From positions 1 to 10,332 of the forward strand of contig CAMAUG010000121.1 of assembly GCA_945861255.1 (NCBI GenBank): 10,332 bases of DNA. Reading direction: 5' to 3'. The notes below the pieces were generated by a model, which searched no databases, was not told the DNA's origin, and saw only the letters and a list, made by a program, of their open reading frames with translations. The position numbers and the translations under genes were made by a program. How positions within the stretch are numbered: position 1 is the first letter of the stretch; each line of letters starts with the position of its first letter. Origin of the DNA: Candidatus Sulfopaludibacter sp. SbA3. Its GTDB lineage: Bacteria > Acidobacteriota > Terriglobia > Bryobacterales > Bryobacteraceae. Positions 1-7,608 of the stretch are shown here, piece after piece.

Positions 1-2
1 AG

Positions 3-461
3 TTCGGGGAAGGTGTCGTCGAATGCTCCAGCTACCTGGAACAGAACTTCGTCGTCGTACGCCCTGAAAAGACTGTTGAGGTTTTGGCCTGGTTGAAGGG
101 CCAGCGGGATTTCGACACCATTGTGGACGCCACGGCGGTGGATTATCCCAAGCGGGAGGGCGCGCGATTCGACCTGATCTACGTCGTCTACAGCCACTCA
201 CGCAATGAGCGTTTGCGGGTGAAGGCGCAGTTCAACGACGGCTTCGAACCCGCGACCGCAGTGCCGGTGTACCCCGGCGCGAACTGGCTGGAGCGCGAGA
301 TTTACGATATGTTCGGGATTCGCTTCGCCGGGCATCCGGACCTGCGGCGAATCCTGCTGCCCGACGATTGGCGTGGACATCCTTTGCGCAAAGACACGTC
401 TATCCTGGCCATGGATCAGCAATGGGTCCAGGACAACCTGGGGATTGAAAGCGGCCAGTAG
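3..461 (+). CDS. nuoC: NADH-quinone oxidoreductase subunit C (30 kDa subunit), 5' end outside the window
   Basis: NuoC is a peripheral connecting-arm subunit of respiratory complex I; it packs against NuoD and has no cofactor. The frame is open from the first complete codon at position 3, and its first residues (SSYLEQNFVVVRPEKTVEVL) already look like the NuoC fold, so the real start lies upstream. The TTG at 84 is internal. About 152 residues are visible. The 30 kDa signature is clear near the C-terminus: ERE-IYDMFGI, then GHPDLRRILLPDDW and a final HPLRKD. An early AVDYP motif is also typical. The TAG stop at 459-461 is followed directly by the ATG of nuoD with no gap, so the two are probably translationally coupled. 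NuoC is separate from NuoD here, unlike the fused NuoCD of E. coli. Upstream neighbours are presumably nuoA and nuoB, but they cannot be seen. Confidence 0.96.
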   Translation, partial: FGEGVVECSSYLEQNFVVVRPEKTVEVLAWLKGQRDFDTIVDATAVDYPKREGARFDLIYVVYSHSRNERLRVKAQFNDGFEPATAVPVYPGANWLEREIYDMFGIRFAGHPDLRRILLPDDWRGHPLRKDTSILAMDQQWVQDNLGIESGQ

Positions 462-1571
462 ATGACGGAAACCCTTCTCGACGCCAACGAACTGGTCCTG
501 AACATGGGGCCGCAGCATCCCTCGACGCACGGCGTGCTGCGCGTGGTGTTGAAGCTGGACGGGGAGAGGGTGACCGGCACCGATTGCGTTATCGGATATC
601 TGCATCGCGGCGTGGAAAAAATCGGTGAGCACCGCACGTACGCGATGTTCGCGCCGTATGTGGACCGCATGGATTATCTGGCCGCCGTCTCGAACGGCTT
701 GGGCTACTGCCTGGCAGTGGAAAAACTGCTGAACGTCACCGCTCCGCCGCGCGCGCAGGCCGTGCGCGTAATTCTGGCGGAGCTGAACCGCATCGCAAGC
801 CACTTGTTCTGGCTGGGTACGCACGCGCTGGATATCGGCGCGATGACGCCGCTGTTTTACACGCTCCGCGAGCGCGAGGAAGTGCTCAAGATTTTCGAAA
901 ACTATTGCGGCGCGCGCATCACCACGCACGCCTTCCGCATCGGTGGTTTGTATTACGAGCTGTACGACGGCTTCGAAGCGCAGGTGCTTGCGTTCTGCGA
1001 GATGTTCGAGCGCCGTGTGGATGAGTATGAAACCATGCTCACCGAAAACCGCATCTGGGTGGATCGTCTGGTGGGCGTCGGCATCCTGACGGCACAGGAT
1101 TGCAAGGAACTGGGTGTCACCGGCCCCATGATCCGCGCGTCCGGCCTGCGGTGGGATCTGCGCAAAGCACAACCGTATTCCGGCTATGAGCAATACGACT
1201 TTGAAATCCCCACCCGGACGAACGGCGACACTTACGACCGTTACATGGTGCGGATCGCGGAGATGCGGCAAAGCGTGCGCATCGTCCGCCAGGCCGTGCA
1301 GAGCATTCCGGAAGGGCCGCAAATGGCCAAGGTCCCCAAGGTGATCAAGCCGCCGGCGGGCGAGGTCTACGTCTCGGTCGAAGCGCCCAAGGGCGAGCTT
1401 GGATATTTCCTGGTGAGCGACGGCACTCTCAACCCCTACCGCGTGCGCGTGCGTCCGCCTTCGTTCGTCAATTTGCAGGCACTGAACCGCATGGCGCGCG
1501 GGGCGCTGATTGCCGACGTGGTGGCAATTATCGGCACCATCGACATCGTCTTGGGCGAGGTGGACCGTTGA
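462..1571 (+). CDS. nuoD: NADH-quinone oxidoreductase subunit D (49 kDa, quinone-site subunit), short form
   Basis: NuoD forms the quinone-reduction chamber of complex I together with NuoB and NuoH. It is related to the large subunit of NiFe hydrogenases but lacks the metal ligands. The protein has 369 residues. It shows MGPQHPSTHGVLR at residues 15-27, the 49 kDa signature LHRGVEKIGEHR at 48-59, and the C-terminal ending GEVDR. The two quinone-headgroup residues known from Thermus Nqo4 (His38 and Tyr87) correspond to His23 and Tyr72 here, with the same spacing of 49. The ATG directly follows the nuoC stop. The protein is shorter than the roughly 400-residue form because the stretch between about residues 284 and 300 lacks the segment that usually carries a MEALIHHFK-like motif. 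The stop overlaps the TTG start of nuoI by 4 bases. I see no sign of a frameshift. Confidence 0.97.
   Translation: MTETLLDANELVLNMGPQHPSTHGVLRVVLKLDGERVTGTDCVIGYLHRGVEKIGEHRTYAMFAPYVDRMDYLAAVSNGLGYCLAVEKLLNVTAPPRAQAVRVILAELNRIASHLFWLGTHALDIGAMTPLFYTLREREEVLKIFENYCGARITTHAFRIGGLYYELYDGFEAQVLAFCEMFERRVDEYETMLTENRIWVDRLVGVGILTAQDCKELGVTGPMIRASGLRWDLRKAQPYSGYEQYDFEIPTRTNGDTYDRYMVRIAEMRQSVRIVRQAVQSIPEGPQMAKVPKVIKPPAGEVYVSVEAPKGELGYFLVSDGTLNPYRVRVRPPSFVNLQALNRMARGALIADVVAIIGTIDIVLGEVDR
1557..1560 (+). promoter_or_regulatory. Ribosome binding site supporting the TTG start of nuoI
   Basis: GAGG lies seven bases before TTG 1568, inside the last codons of nuoD. No in-frame ATG or GTG is available near the NuoI N-terminus, and the protein from this TTG has the normal family start. 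The site therefore supports TTG as the initiation codon. Confidence 0.6.
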
Positions 1572-2017
1572 AACTCCTGCGCAAGATCCTCCTGGGCGAT
1601 CTGTGGGACGGGCTCAAACTCACGTTCCGAACGCAAGCGCCCAAGAACATCTATACCGAGCAGTATCCGGCGGAGCGGCCCAGGGTGGCCGAGCGTTTTC
1701 GGGGCGCGCCGCGCTTGAACATTAACCCCACCAACGGTGAGACGTTGTGTATCTCCTGCGATTTGTGCGCCATCGTTTGTCCCGAAAAATTGATCAAAGT
1801 CACCAGCGTGCGCAATCCCGAAACGCGCCGCAAGGATCTGGTGAAGTTCACCTACGATCTTTCGCGCTGCATGTTTTGCGGCTTGTGCGAGGATGCCTGC
1901 CCGGTGGATGCGCTCGAATTGACGCAGGATTTTGAGCTGGCGGGCTATTCGCGGGAAGGCGCCATCTGGGACCGGCAGATGCTCGAGGAAGGTCCACACC
2001 CTCAAAGGTTTAGGTAA
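1568..2017 (+). CDS. nuoI: NADH-quinone oxidoreductase subunit I (two 4Fe-4S clusters)
   Basis: NuoI is the TYKY-type ferredoxin subunit that carries clusters N6a and N6b and passes electrons along the connecting arm towards the NuoB cluster N2. It has 149 residues if begun at TTG 1568, which overlaps the nuoD stop (TTGA). An amphipathic N-terminal stretch (KLLRKILLGDLWDGLKLTF) probably lies on the membrane. A YPAERPRVAERFRG segment follows, then two complete CxxCxxCxxxCP motifs: Cys61/64/67/71 and Cys101/104/107/111. All eight ligands are present and length is normal for the family. In the common nuo order nuoH lies directly upstream of nuoI. Here nuoD does, and nuoE, F, G and H are all missing from this spot. 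A 16-base gap separates it from nuoJ. Confidence 0.96.
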   Translation: MKLLRKILLGDLWDGLKLTFRTQAPKNIYTEQYPAERPRVAERFRGAPRLNINPTNGETLCISCDLCAIVCPEKLIKVTSVRNPETRRKDLVKFTYDLSRCMFCGLCEDACPVDALELTQDFELAGYSREGAIWDRQMLEEGPHPQRFR

Positions 2018-2033
2018 ACAGGTTTCATTGGCC

Positions 2034-2543
<510 letters not shown>

Positions 2544-2550
2544 TCACGGC

Positions 2551-2853
2551 ATGATTACTTCGACGCACTATCTGGTATTGGGCGCGATTCTGGCACTGAT
2601 CGGCACGGTGGGCGTGCTGACGCGCCGTAACGTCGTCGTGATTCTGATGTCCATCGAGCTGATTCTCAACGCCGCCAACTTGAACCTGGTGGCGTTTGCG
2701 CGCGAACTCAATCAGATACAAGGTCAAGTGTTCGCCGTCTTCATCATCGCCATCGCGGTGGCTGAAGCATCGGTGGGCCTGGGCATTCTCATCGCGCTGT
2801 TCCGTAACAAGGAGACGGTCGACGCCGGCGAAATCGACCTCCTGAAATGGTGA
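2551..2853 (+). CDS. nuoK: NADH-quinone oxidoreductase subunit K
   Basis: NuoK is the small antiporter-related membrane subunit, similar to MrpC, that links the E-channel next to NuoH with the NuoN channel. It has 100 residues and three membrane helices, the usual size. The two buried glutamates essential in E. coli are present at the same numbers: Glu36 in MSIELILNAAN and Glu72 in VAEASVGLGI. The N-terminus (MITSTHYLVLGAILALIGTV) is typical and fixes ATG 2551 as start, since the upstream in-frame extension lies within nuoJ and does not resemble the family. The C-terminal tail (DAGEIDLLKW) resembles the common D-x-x-x-LLKW ending. The gene overlaps the start of nuoL by 7 bases. Confidence 0.96.
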   Translation: MITSTHYLVLGAILALIGTVGVLTRRNVVVILMSIELILNAANLNLVAFARELNQIQGQVFAVFIIAIAVAEASVGLGILIALFRNKETVDAGEIDLLKW

Positions 2854-4634
2854 CGCTTCCGCTGATATTGGCGCTGCCCCTGATCGGCGCGCTCTTGATG
2901 TTGTTAACCGGTCGCCGGTTGCCGCACGCCGTGGTAAGCGTGGTGTGTTGCGGCACGGTGCTGGGGGCGTTCACAGCCGTGCTGGCGTTGCCGGACCAGA
3001 ATGTTACTTACGCCGCATGGCTCCCTGCGCTCAACGCAGGATGGGGATTGAACCTGGACGCGCTCAGCCGCGTGATGGCGCTGGTGATCACCGGCGTCGG
3101 GTTCCTGATTCATGTCTATTCGGTCGGCTACATGAAGGAAGACGCTGGATACTACCGCTACTTCGGCTATCTGAATTTGTTTATTTTCGCGATGTTGCTG
3201 CTGGTGCTGGCGAACAACTACGTGCTGATGTTCGCCGGATGGGAAGGCGTGGGACTGGCGAGTTATCTGCTGATCGGATTCTGGTTCCATCGCCCGGCGG
3301 CCGCCGCGGCAGGGATGAAGGCGTTCATCGTGAATCGCGTGGGCGACGCCGGATTGCTGCTGGCGATTCTTGCGATTCAGTTGCAAGTGCCCGCGGCCCC
3401 ATGGATCGCGGCTTTGCTGGTGGTGGGAGCGATCGGCAAGTCCGCTCAGTTTCCCCTGCATGTGTGGCTGCCCGACGCGATGGAAGGGCCGACTCCGGTC
3501 TCCGCGCTGATTCATGCCGCGACCATGGTGACCGCGGGTGTGTACTTGATCGCCCGTTCGCATGTAATCTTTGAGAACGCGGCGCTGGTGTCCGCCGCCG
3601 TGGCCTGGATCGGCGCCTTCTCCGCGATCTTCGCCGCCTCCGTCGCGCTGGCGCAGAACGACATCAAACGAGCTCTGGCGTGGAGCACGGTGAGCCAGCT
3701 TGGCTATATGTTTCTCGCGCTCGGCACGGGGGCGTACTGGGTTGCGATCTTCCACCTGGTGACGCACGCGTTCTTCAAGGCGCTGCTGTTTTTGGGCGCG
3801 GGCAACGTGATTCACGCGGTCTATGGTGAACAGGATTTGCGCAAGATGGGCGGCATGCGCAAGGCACTGCCCAAGACCCATGCATTGATGCTGGTGGGCG
3901 CGGCTTCGGCAGCGGGGGTGCCTGGACTCGCGGGGTTTTTCTCGAAGGACGCGATTCTAGCGAATGCCTGGAGCGCGCCGCTGCTGTTCGTGGTGGGCGT
4001 GGCGGCCGCGCTGCTCACCGCTTTTTACATGGCACGATTGATGTATCTGATTTTCCACGGGACGGCCCGGGTAGAGCGCCTGCACATGCACGAGCCGCCG
4101 ATGGTGATGATCGCGCCGCTGGCCGTGCTGGCCCTGGGTGCGGTGGTGGCTGGTTATTTTTCCCCGCGGCTCTTGCTGGCGCCCGCGTTGGGCTCCGCAC
4201 GCGAGACAGGCGCGCCGGAACTGGCCATCATGGCGCTGTCCACCGCTGTCGCCGTCGCGGGCTGGTGGTTTGCACGCGGGCGTTATCTCAACCAGTGGCC
4301 CGCATTTCTTCAGCGGGCGTACTTCGTCGATGAAATCTACGATGCCGTGTTCGTGCGTGGTCTGGCACTGGGCGGTGGGCGCCTGCTGAACGCCTTCGAT
4401 TCCCACGTGCTGGATGCAGGAGTTAACGGTGTGGGATGGCTGACGCGCGTAATCTCTCGAGTTTCCATCTGGTGGGACACGTGGATCGTCGACGGCCTGG
4501 TGCGCGCCACGGCATTCCTGGTGAAAATGAGTTCTTATCCCGTGCGGTTCGCTCAAAGCGGTTACGTGCAGTTCTACGCGCTCGTGATGTTGACGGGCCT
4601 CATCACATTTGTGGGGTACCTGTTCGCGCGATGA
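2847..4634 (+). CDS. nuoL: NADH-quinone oxidoreductase subunit L (distal proton-pumping subunit)
   Basis: NuoL is the most distal antiporter-like subunit, with a long lateral helix along the membrane arm. It has 595 residues. Conserved blocks include GWEGVGLASYLLIGFW with Glu133, GAIGKSAQFPLHVWLPDAM with Lys198, GPTPVSALIHAATMVTAGVY, and FFKALLFLGAGNVIHA. The C-terminus has the usual amphipathic lateral stretch and a last helix after SGYVQFYALVML. The start is either ATG 2847, overlapping nuoK by 7 bases, or the adjacent GTG 2850; neither has a good ribosome binding site. The Glu133-Lys198 distance is 65 residues, against 85 between Glu144 and Lys229 of E. coli NuoL, so the loop between these helices is about 20 residues shorter. 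The last bases overlap the nuoM start in an ATGA junction. Confidence 0.97.
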   Translation: MVTLPLILALPLIGALLMLLTGRRLPHAVVSVVCCGTVLGAFTAVLALPDQNVTYAAWLPALNAGWGLNLDALSRVMALVITGVGFLIHVYSVGYMKEDAGYYRYFGYLNLFIFAMLLLVLANNYVLMFAGWEGVGLASYLLIGFWFHRPAAAAAGMKAFIVNRVGDAGLLLAILAIQLQVPAAPWIAALLVVGAIGKSAQFPLHVWLPDAMEGPTPVSALIHAATMVTAGVYLIARSHVIFENAALVSAAVAWIGAFSAIFAASVALAQNDIKRALAWSTVSQLGYMFLALGTGAYWVAIFHLVTHAFFKALLFLGAGNVIHAVYGEQDLRKMGGMRKALPKTHALMLVGAASAAGVPGLAGFFSKDAILANAWSAPLLFVVGVAAALLTAFYMARLMYLIFHGTARVERLHMHEPPMVMIAPLAVLALGAVVAGYFSPRLLLAPALGSARETGAPELAIMALSTAVAVAGWWFARGRYLNQWPAFLQRAYFVDEIYDAVFVRGLALGGGRLLNAFDSHVLDAGVNGVGWLTRVISRVSIWWDTWIVDGLVRATAFLVKMSSYPVRFAQSGYVQFYALVMLTGLITFVGYLFAR

Positions 4635-6127
4635 CCCAACATCTGCTGAGTATCGTTTTGTTCTTGCCGCTGGTAGGCTTGATCCCGCTGCTGCTGATTC
4701 CCTCGGATCAAAAGCGCACTCTGAAGTTGTGCGCCAACGGGGTGATGCTGGCCGGGTTCCTGCTCTCGCTGCCTTTGGCCTTGCAATTCGACGCTGACGC
4801 CGCCGGCTACCAGTTCACCGAAAATGCCGCGTGGATTCCTTCGATCGGCGCCAGCTTCAATATCGGCATCGACGGCATCAGTCTGCTGCTTGTGATGCTG
4901 ACGACGCTGATCGGTTTTCTGGCGACGCTTGCTTCGTGGAGCGCCGTCGAAGACCGCCTGAAGGAATATTACGCGCTGTTTCTGATTCTGCAAGCCGGCA
5001 TGCTCGGTGTATTCGTCTCGCTCGACCTGTTCCTGTTCTACGTGTTCTGGGAAGTGGTGCTGATTCCGATGTATTTCATCATCGGCATCTGGGGTGGGCA
5101 GCGGCGGCTGTACGCGGCCATCAAGTTTTTCATTTACACGCTGGCCGGCAGCGTACTGATGCTGCTGGGCATTTTGACGCTCTACTTCCAGCACGCCAAG
5201 GAATACAACGTTTACACTTTCGATCTGGCCCGGCTGTTGAACACGCACATGGCGATGGGCACGGAGCAGTTCGTGTTCTGGACGTTGTTCCTGGGCTTCG
5301 CCATCAAAGTGCCCATGTTCCCGTTCCATACGTGGCTCCCCGACGCCCACGTGGAGGCACCGACGGCGGGCTCCGTCGTGCTGGCAAGCGTGATGTTGAA
5401 GATGGGCGCTTACGGATTTGTGCGCTTCTCGCTGCCGCTGGCGCCGCATGTGTCCAGCGAACCGTGGGTGGTGGCCACCATCGCGGCACTCTCGATCATC
5501 GCCATTCTCTATGGCGCGCTGGTGTGCCTGATGCAGAAAGACTGGAAACGGCTGGTGGCGTATTCCTCGGTGAGCCACATGGGATTCGTCACGCTGGGCA
5601 TCTTCGCGCTCAACTACAACGGCATCGCGGGCGGCGTGATCCAGTCGATTAACCACGGCATCTCCACCGGCATGTTGTTCCTGATCGTAGGCGTGGTTTA
5701 CGAGCGACGCCACTCGCGCGAGATCAGCGCCTATGGCGGCTTAGCGCATGTGATGCCGAACTTCGCGGTGGTTTTCGCGATCGCCATGTGGAGTTCGGCT
5801 GGACTACCGTTGCTCAACGGTTTTATCGGCGAGTTCACGATTCTGGCAGGCGCGTTCGCCGTCAGCAAGTTGTGGGCGGTACTGGCGTCGCTCGGAGTGA
5901 TTCTGGCTGCGGCGTATTTGCTGTGGCTCTACCAGCGAACGATGCTGGGCGAAGTGACGCATGAGATCAATCGCAAGCTGCGCGACCTGAATGCGCGCGA
6001 GTGGGCGATCTTCCTGCCGCTGATCGCCTGGGCGATCTGGATCGGCGTCTATCCCAAACCACATTTCGATGTGCTGGAAAAGCCCGTGCAGGCGATCGTC
6101 GAAAGAGTCGCGGGAGGCGCCCGTTGA
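4631..6127 (+). CDS. nuoM: NADH-quinone oxidoreductase subunit M (proton-pumping subunit)
   Basis: NuoM is the middle antiporter-like subunit of the membrane arm. The product has 498 residues and about 14 membrane helices, the normal size. Conserved features are FYVFWEVVLIPMYFIIGIWG with Glu141, LGFAIKVPMFPFHTWLPDAH with Lys226, VEAPTAGSVVLASVMLKMG with Lys257, and SSVSHMGF after a lysine-containing QKDWKRLVAY stretch. These are the charged residues of the half-channels in the family. ATG 4631 overlaps the nuoL stop by 4 bases and gives the typical N-terminus (MTQHLLSIVLFLPLVGLIPL). An upstream extension to 4436 is open but only reads nuoL in another frame. The stop overlaps the TTG start of nuoN, so nuoL, nuoM and nuoN are all probably coupled in translation. 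Confidence 0.97.
   Translation: MTQHLLSIVLFLPLVGLIPLLLIPSDQKRTLKLCANGVMLAGFLLSLPLALQFDADAAGYQFTENAAWIPSIGASFNIGIDGISLLLVMLTTLIGFLATLASWSAVEDRLKEYYALFLILQAGMLGVFVSLDLFLFYVFWEVVLIPMYFIIGIWGGQRRLYAAIKFFIYTLAGSVLMLLGILTLYFQHAKEYNVYTFDLARLLNTHMAMGTEQFVFWTLFLGFAIKVPMFPFHTWLPDAHVEAPTAGSVVLASVMLKMGAYGFVRFSLPLAPHVSSEPWVVATIAALSIIAILYGALVCLMQKDWKRLVAYSSVSHMGFVTLGIFALNYNGIAGGVIQSINHGISTGMLFLIVGVVYERRHSREISAYGGLAHVMPNFAVVFAIAMWSSAGLPLLNGFIGEFTILAGAFAVSKLWAVLASLGVILAAAYLLWLYQRTMLGEVTHEINRKLRDLNAREWAIFLPLIAWAIWIGVYPKPHFDVLEKPVQAIVERVAGGAR
6112..6117 (+). promoter_or_regulatory. Strong ribosome binding site for the TTG start of nuoN
   Basis: GGGAGG lies six bases before TTG 6124, within the end of nuoM. 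It is the strongest Shine-Dalgarno match I noticed in the window. It supports the TTG in the TTGA overlap as the real start of nuoN rather than the longer open frame that begins at 6001. Confidence 0.7.
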
Positions 6128-7602
6128 GCCAGTTTTATACGGCCGCCGACAACCTCGCCCTGAAACCGGCGCTGGCCCTGGCGTCGTTCGGCTGCGTGAT
6201 TCTGTTGCTGGAATTCATGTTGGGGCGGGCACGCGCGGCGGCAGCCCGGCAGTGGATTCTGGGCCTCTCGCTCACTGGGCTGGCGGTAACCGCGTGGACG
6301 CTATGGGAGCAGCAACAGGCGCTCGACGGACGGCGGCTCACGGCTTTTTCAGGCGCGATTTCGGTGGATGGATTCGCCCTCTTCTTCAACTGGATCTTTC
6401 TGGCCGCGTCGCTGGTCACGATTCTCATTTCCTATCGCTATCTGGAAATAGAGGGTGAAGAGCAAGCGGAATATTACGGCCTGATCCTGCTGGCGCAGTG
6501 CGGCATGTATTTCCTGGCCACGGGTACGGACCTGATCACTATCTTCGTGGGCTTGGAGTTGATGTCGCTGTCGTTCTACATCCTGGTCGGCTTCTTGCGC
6601 GGTGAACGGCGATCGAACGAAGCGGCGCTGAAGTATTTTCTGCTGGGCGTGTTTTCGAGCGCGCTGATGGCTTATGGCTTCTCACTGTTGTTCGGCGTGG
6701 CGGGATCGACCAGGTTGAAGGACATCGCCACGGCGATTCAATCGCGCGACCTGCACGATCCTATCCTGCTGGTGGGCCTGGCGGTGACCGCCGTGGCGCT
6801 GTTGTTCAAGATTTCCGCGGTCCCCTTCCACATGTGGGCGCCGGATGCATATGAAGGCGCTCCTACGCCCGTGACGGCGTTCTTGTCCGTGGGTTCCAAG
6901 GCGGCCAGCTTCGCTCTGTTGTTGCGTTTTTTTCTGGAGCCGCTCGGCGCGCTTCGCGACGCGTGGCAGCCGCTGCTGGTGGCAGTGGCCGTGTTGAGCA
7001 TGACCGCTGGAAATCTGGCCGCGATCACACAGACGAACCTGAAACGGCTGATCGCCTACAGTTCCATTTCTCACGCCGGCTATATCCTGCTGGGCCTGGT
7101 GGCCGGAAATGAAACTGGACTGCAGGGGGTCGCGGTGTACGTGTTGGTGTATACGTTCACGAACCTAGGCGCGCTTCTAGTGGTGGCCGCGTTGCGCAGC
7201 AAAGTCACGGGACGCGGAATCGAGGAAGACCTGAATGACATCTCCGGCTTGGCGCAACGCAACCCCACGTATGCAGCGTTGATGGTGGTGTTCTTGTTGT
7301 CGCTGGCGGGACTGCCGCCGACAGCAGGATTCTTGGGCAAATATTACATCTTCCTGTCCCTGATCCAGACAGGCCACACGGTGTTGGCCGTCGTCGCGAC
7401 GCTCTATGTCGCGGTGGCGCTCTATTATTATTTCGGCATCGTAAAGATGATGTACATGGGCCAGGCGGCGGAGCGCGCGTCGTTGATCTCATCCAGCGTG
7501 GGCATGCGCGTCGCGCTGGGGATCACGGCGGCGGCTACTGTCGTCATTGGTTTGTATCCTGAGCCCTTCTTACGGTTCGCGGAGATTTCCTTACTCAGGT
7601 GA
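6124..7602 (+). CDS. nuoN: NADH-quinone oxidoreductase subunit N (proton-pumping subunit)
   Basis: NuoN is the antiporter-like subunit nearest the quinone-coupling region and neighbours NuoK. From TTG 6124 the protein has 492 residues and about 14 membrane helices, the expected size. Key residues are Glu145 in FVGLELMSLSFYIL, Lys229 in LLFKISAVPFHMWAPDAYEG, and Lys259 in FLSVGSKAASF. LKRLIAYSSISHAGYIL and AGLPPTAGFLGKYYIF, with a lysine in the late half-channel, follow. The TTG start overlaps the nuoM stop by 4 bases and has a good ribosome binding site six bases upstream. In ordinary operons nuoN is last; here nuoH follows after six bases. Nothing in the sequence looks broken. Confidence 0.96.
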   Translation: MSQFYTAADNLALKPALALASFGCVILLLEFMLGRARAAAARQWILGLSLTGLAVTAWTLWEQQQALDGRRLTAFSGAISVDGFALFFNWIFLAASLVTILISYRYLEIEGEEQAEYYGLILLAQCGMYFLATGTDLITIFVGLELMSLSFYILVGFLRGERRSNEAALKYFLLGVFSSALMAYGFSLLFGVAGSTRLKDIATAIQSRDLHDPILLVGLAVTAVALLFKISAVPFHMWAPDAYEGAPTPVTAFLSVGSKAASFALLLRFFLEPLGALRDAWQPLLVAVAVLSMTAGNLAAITQTNLKRLIAYSSISHAGYILLGLVAGNETGLQGVAVYVLVYTFTNLGALLVVAALRSKVTGRGIEEDLNDISGLAQRNPTYAALMVVFLLSLAGLPPTAGFLGKYYIFLSLIQTGHTVLAVVATLYVAVALYYYFGIVKMMYMGQAAERASLISSSVGMRVALGITAAATVVIGLYPEPFLRFAEISLLR

Positions 7603-7603
7603 T
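7597..7603 (+). promoter_or_regulatory. Ribosome binding site of nuoH
   Basis: AGGTGAT ends five bases before the nuoH ATG and matches the anti-Shine-Dalgarno complement over seven bases. It contains the nuoN stop codon (TGA 7600-7602). This couples nuoH to nuoN and supports ATG 7609 as start. Confidence 0.65.
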
Positions 7604-7608
7604 GCCCC

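Noticed and set aside
84..461. TTG at 84 as the start of nuoC
   Set aside because: NuoC-like sequence continues in frame upstream to the window edge, so the gene is cut by the window and does not begin here.
198..1322. A 374-residue open frame on the minus strand opposite nuoC and nuoD
   Set aside because: It lies exactly opposite strongly conserved genes, its sequence is rich in His, Arg and Gln as expected for antisense of GC-rich coding DNA, and it resembles no family.
2904..3881. A 325-residue minus-strand open frame opposite nuoL
   Set aside because: Compositional shadow of nuoL codons; no domain, no ribosome binding site, and same His/Arg/Gln bias as the other antisense frames.
4574..5713. 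A 379-residue minus-strand open frame opposite nuoM
   Set aside because: Compositional shadow of nuoM with low-complexity Gln/His/Arg sequence and no recognisable fold.
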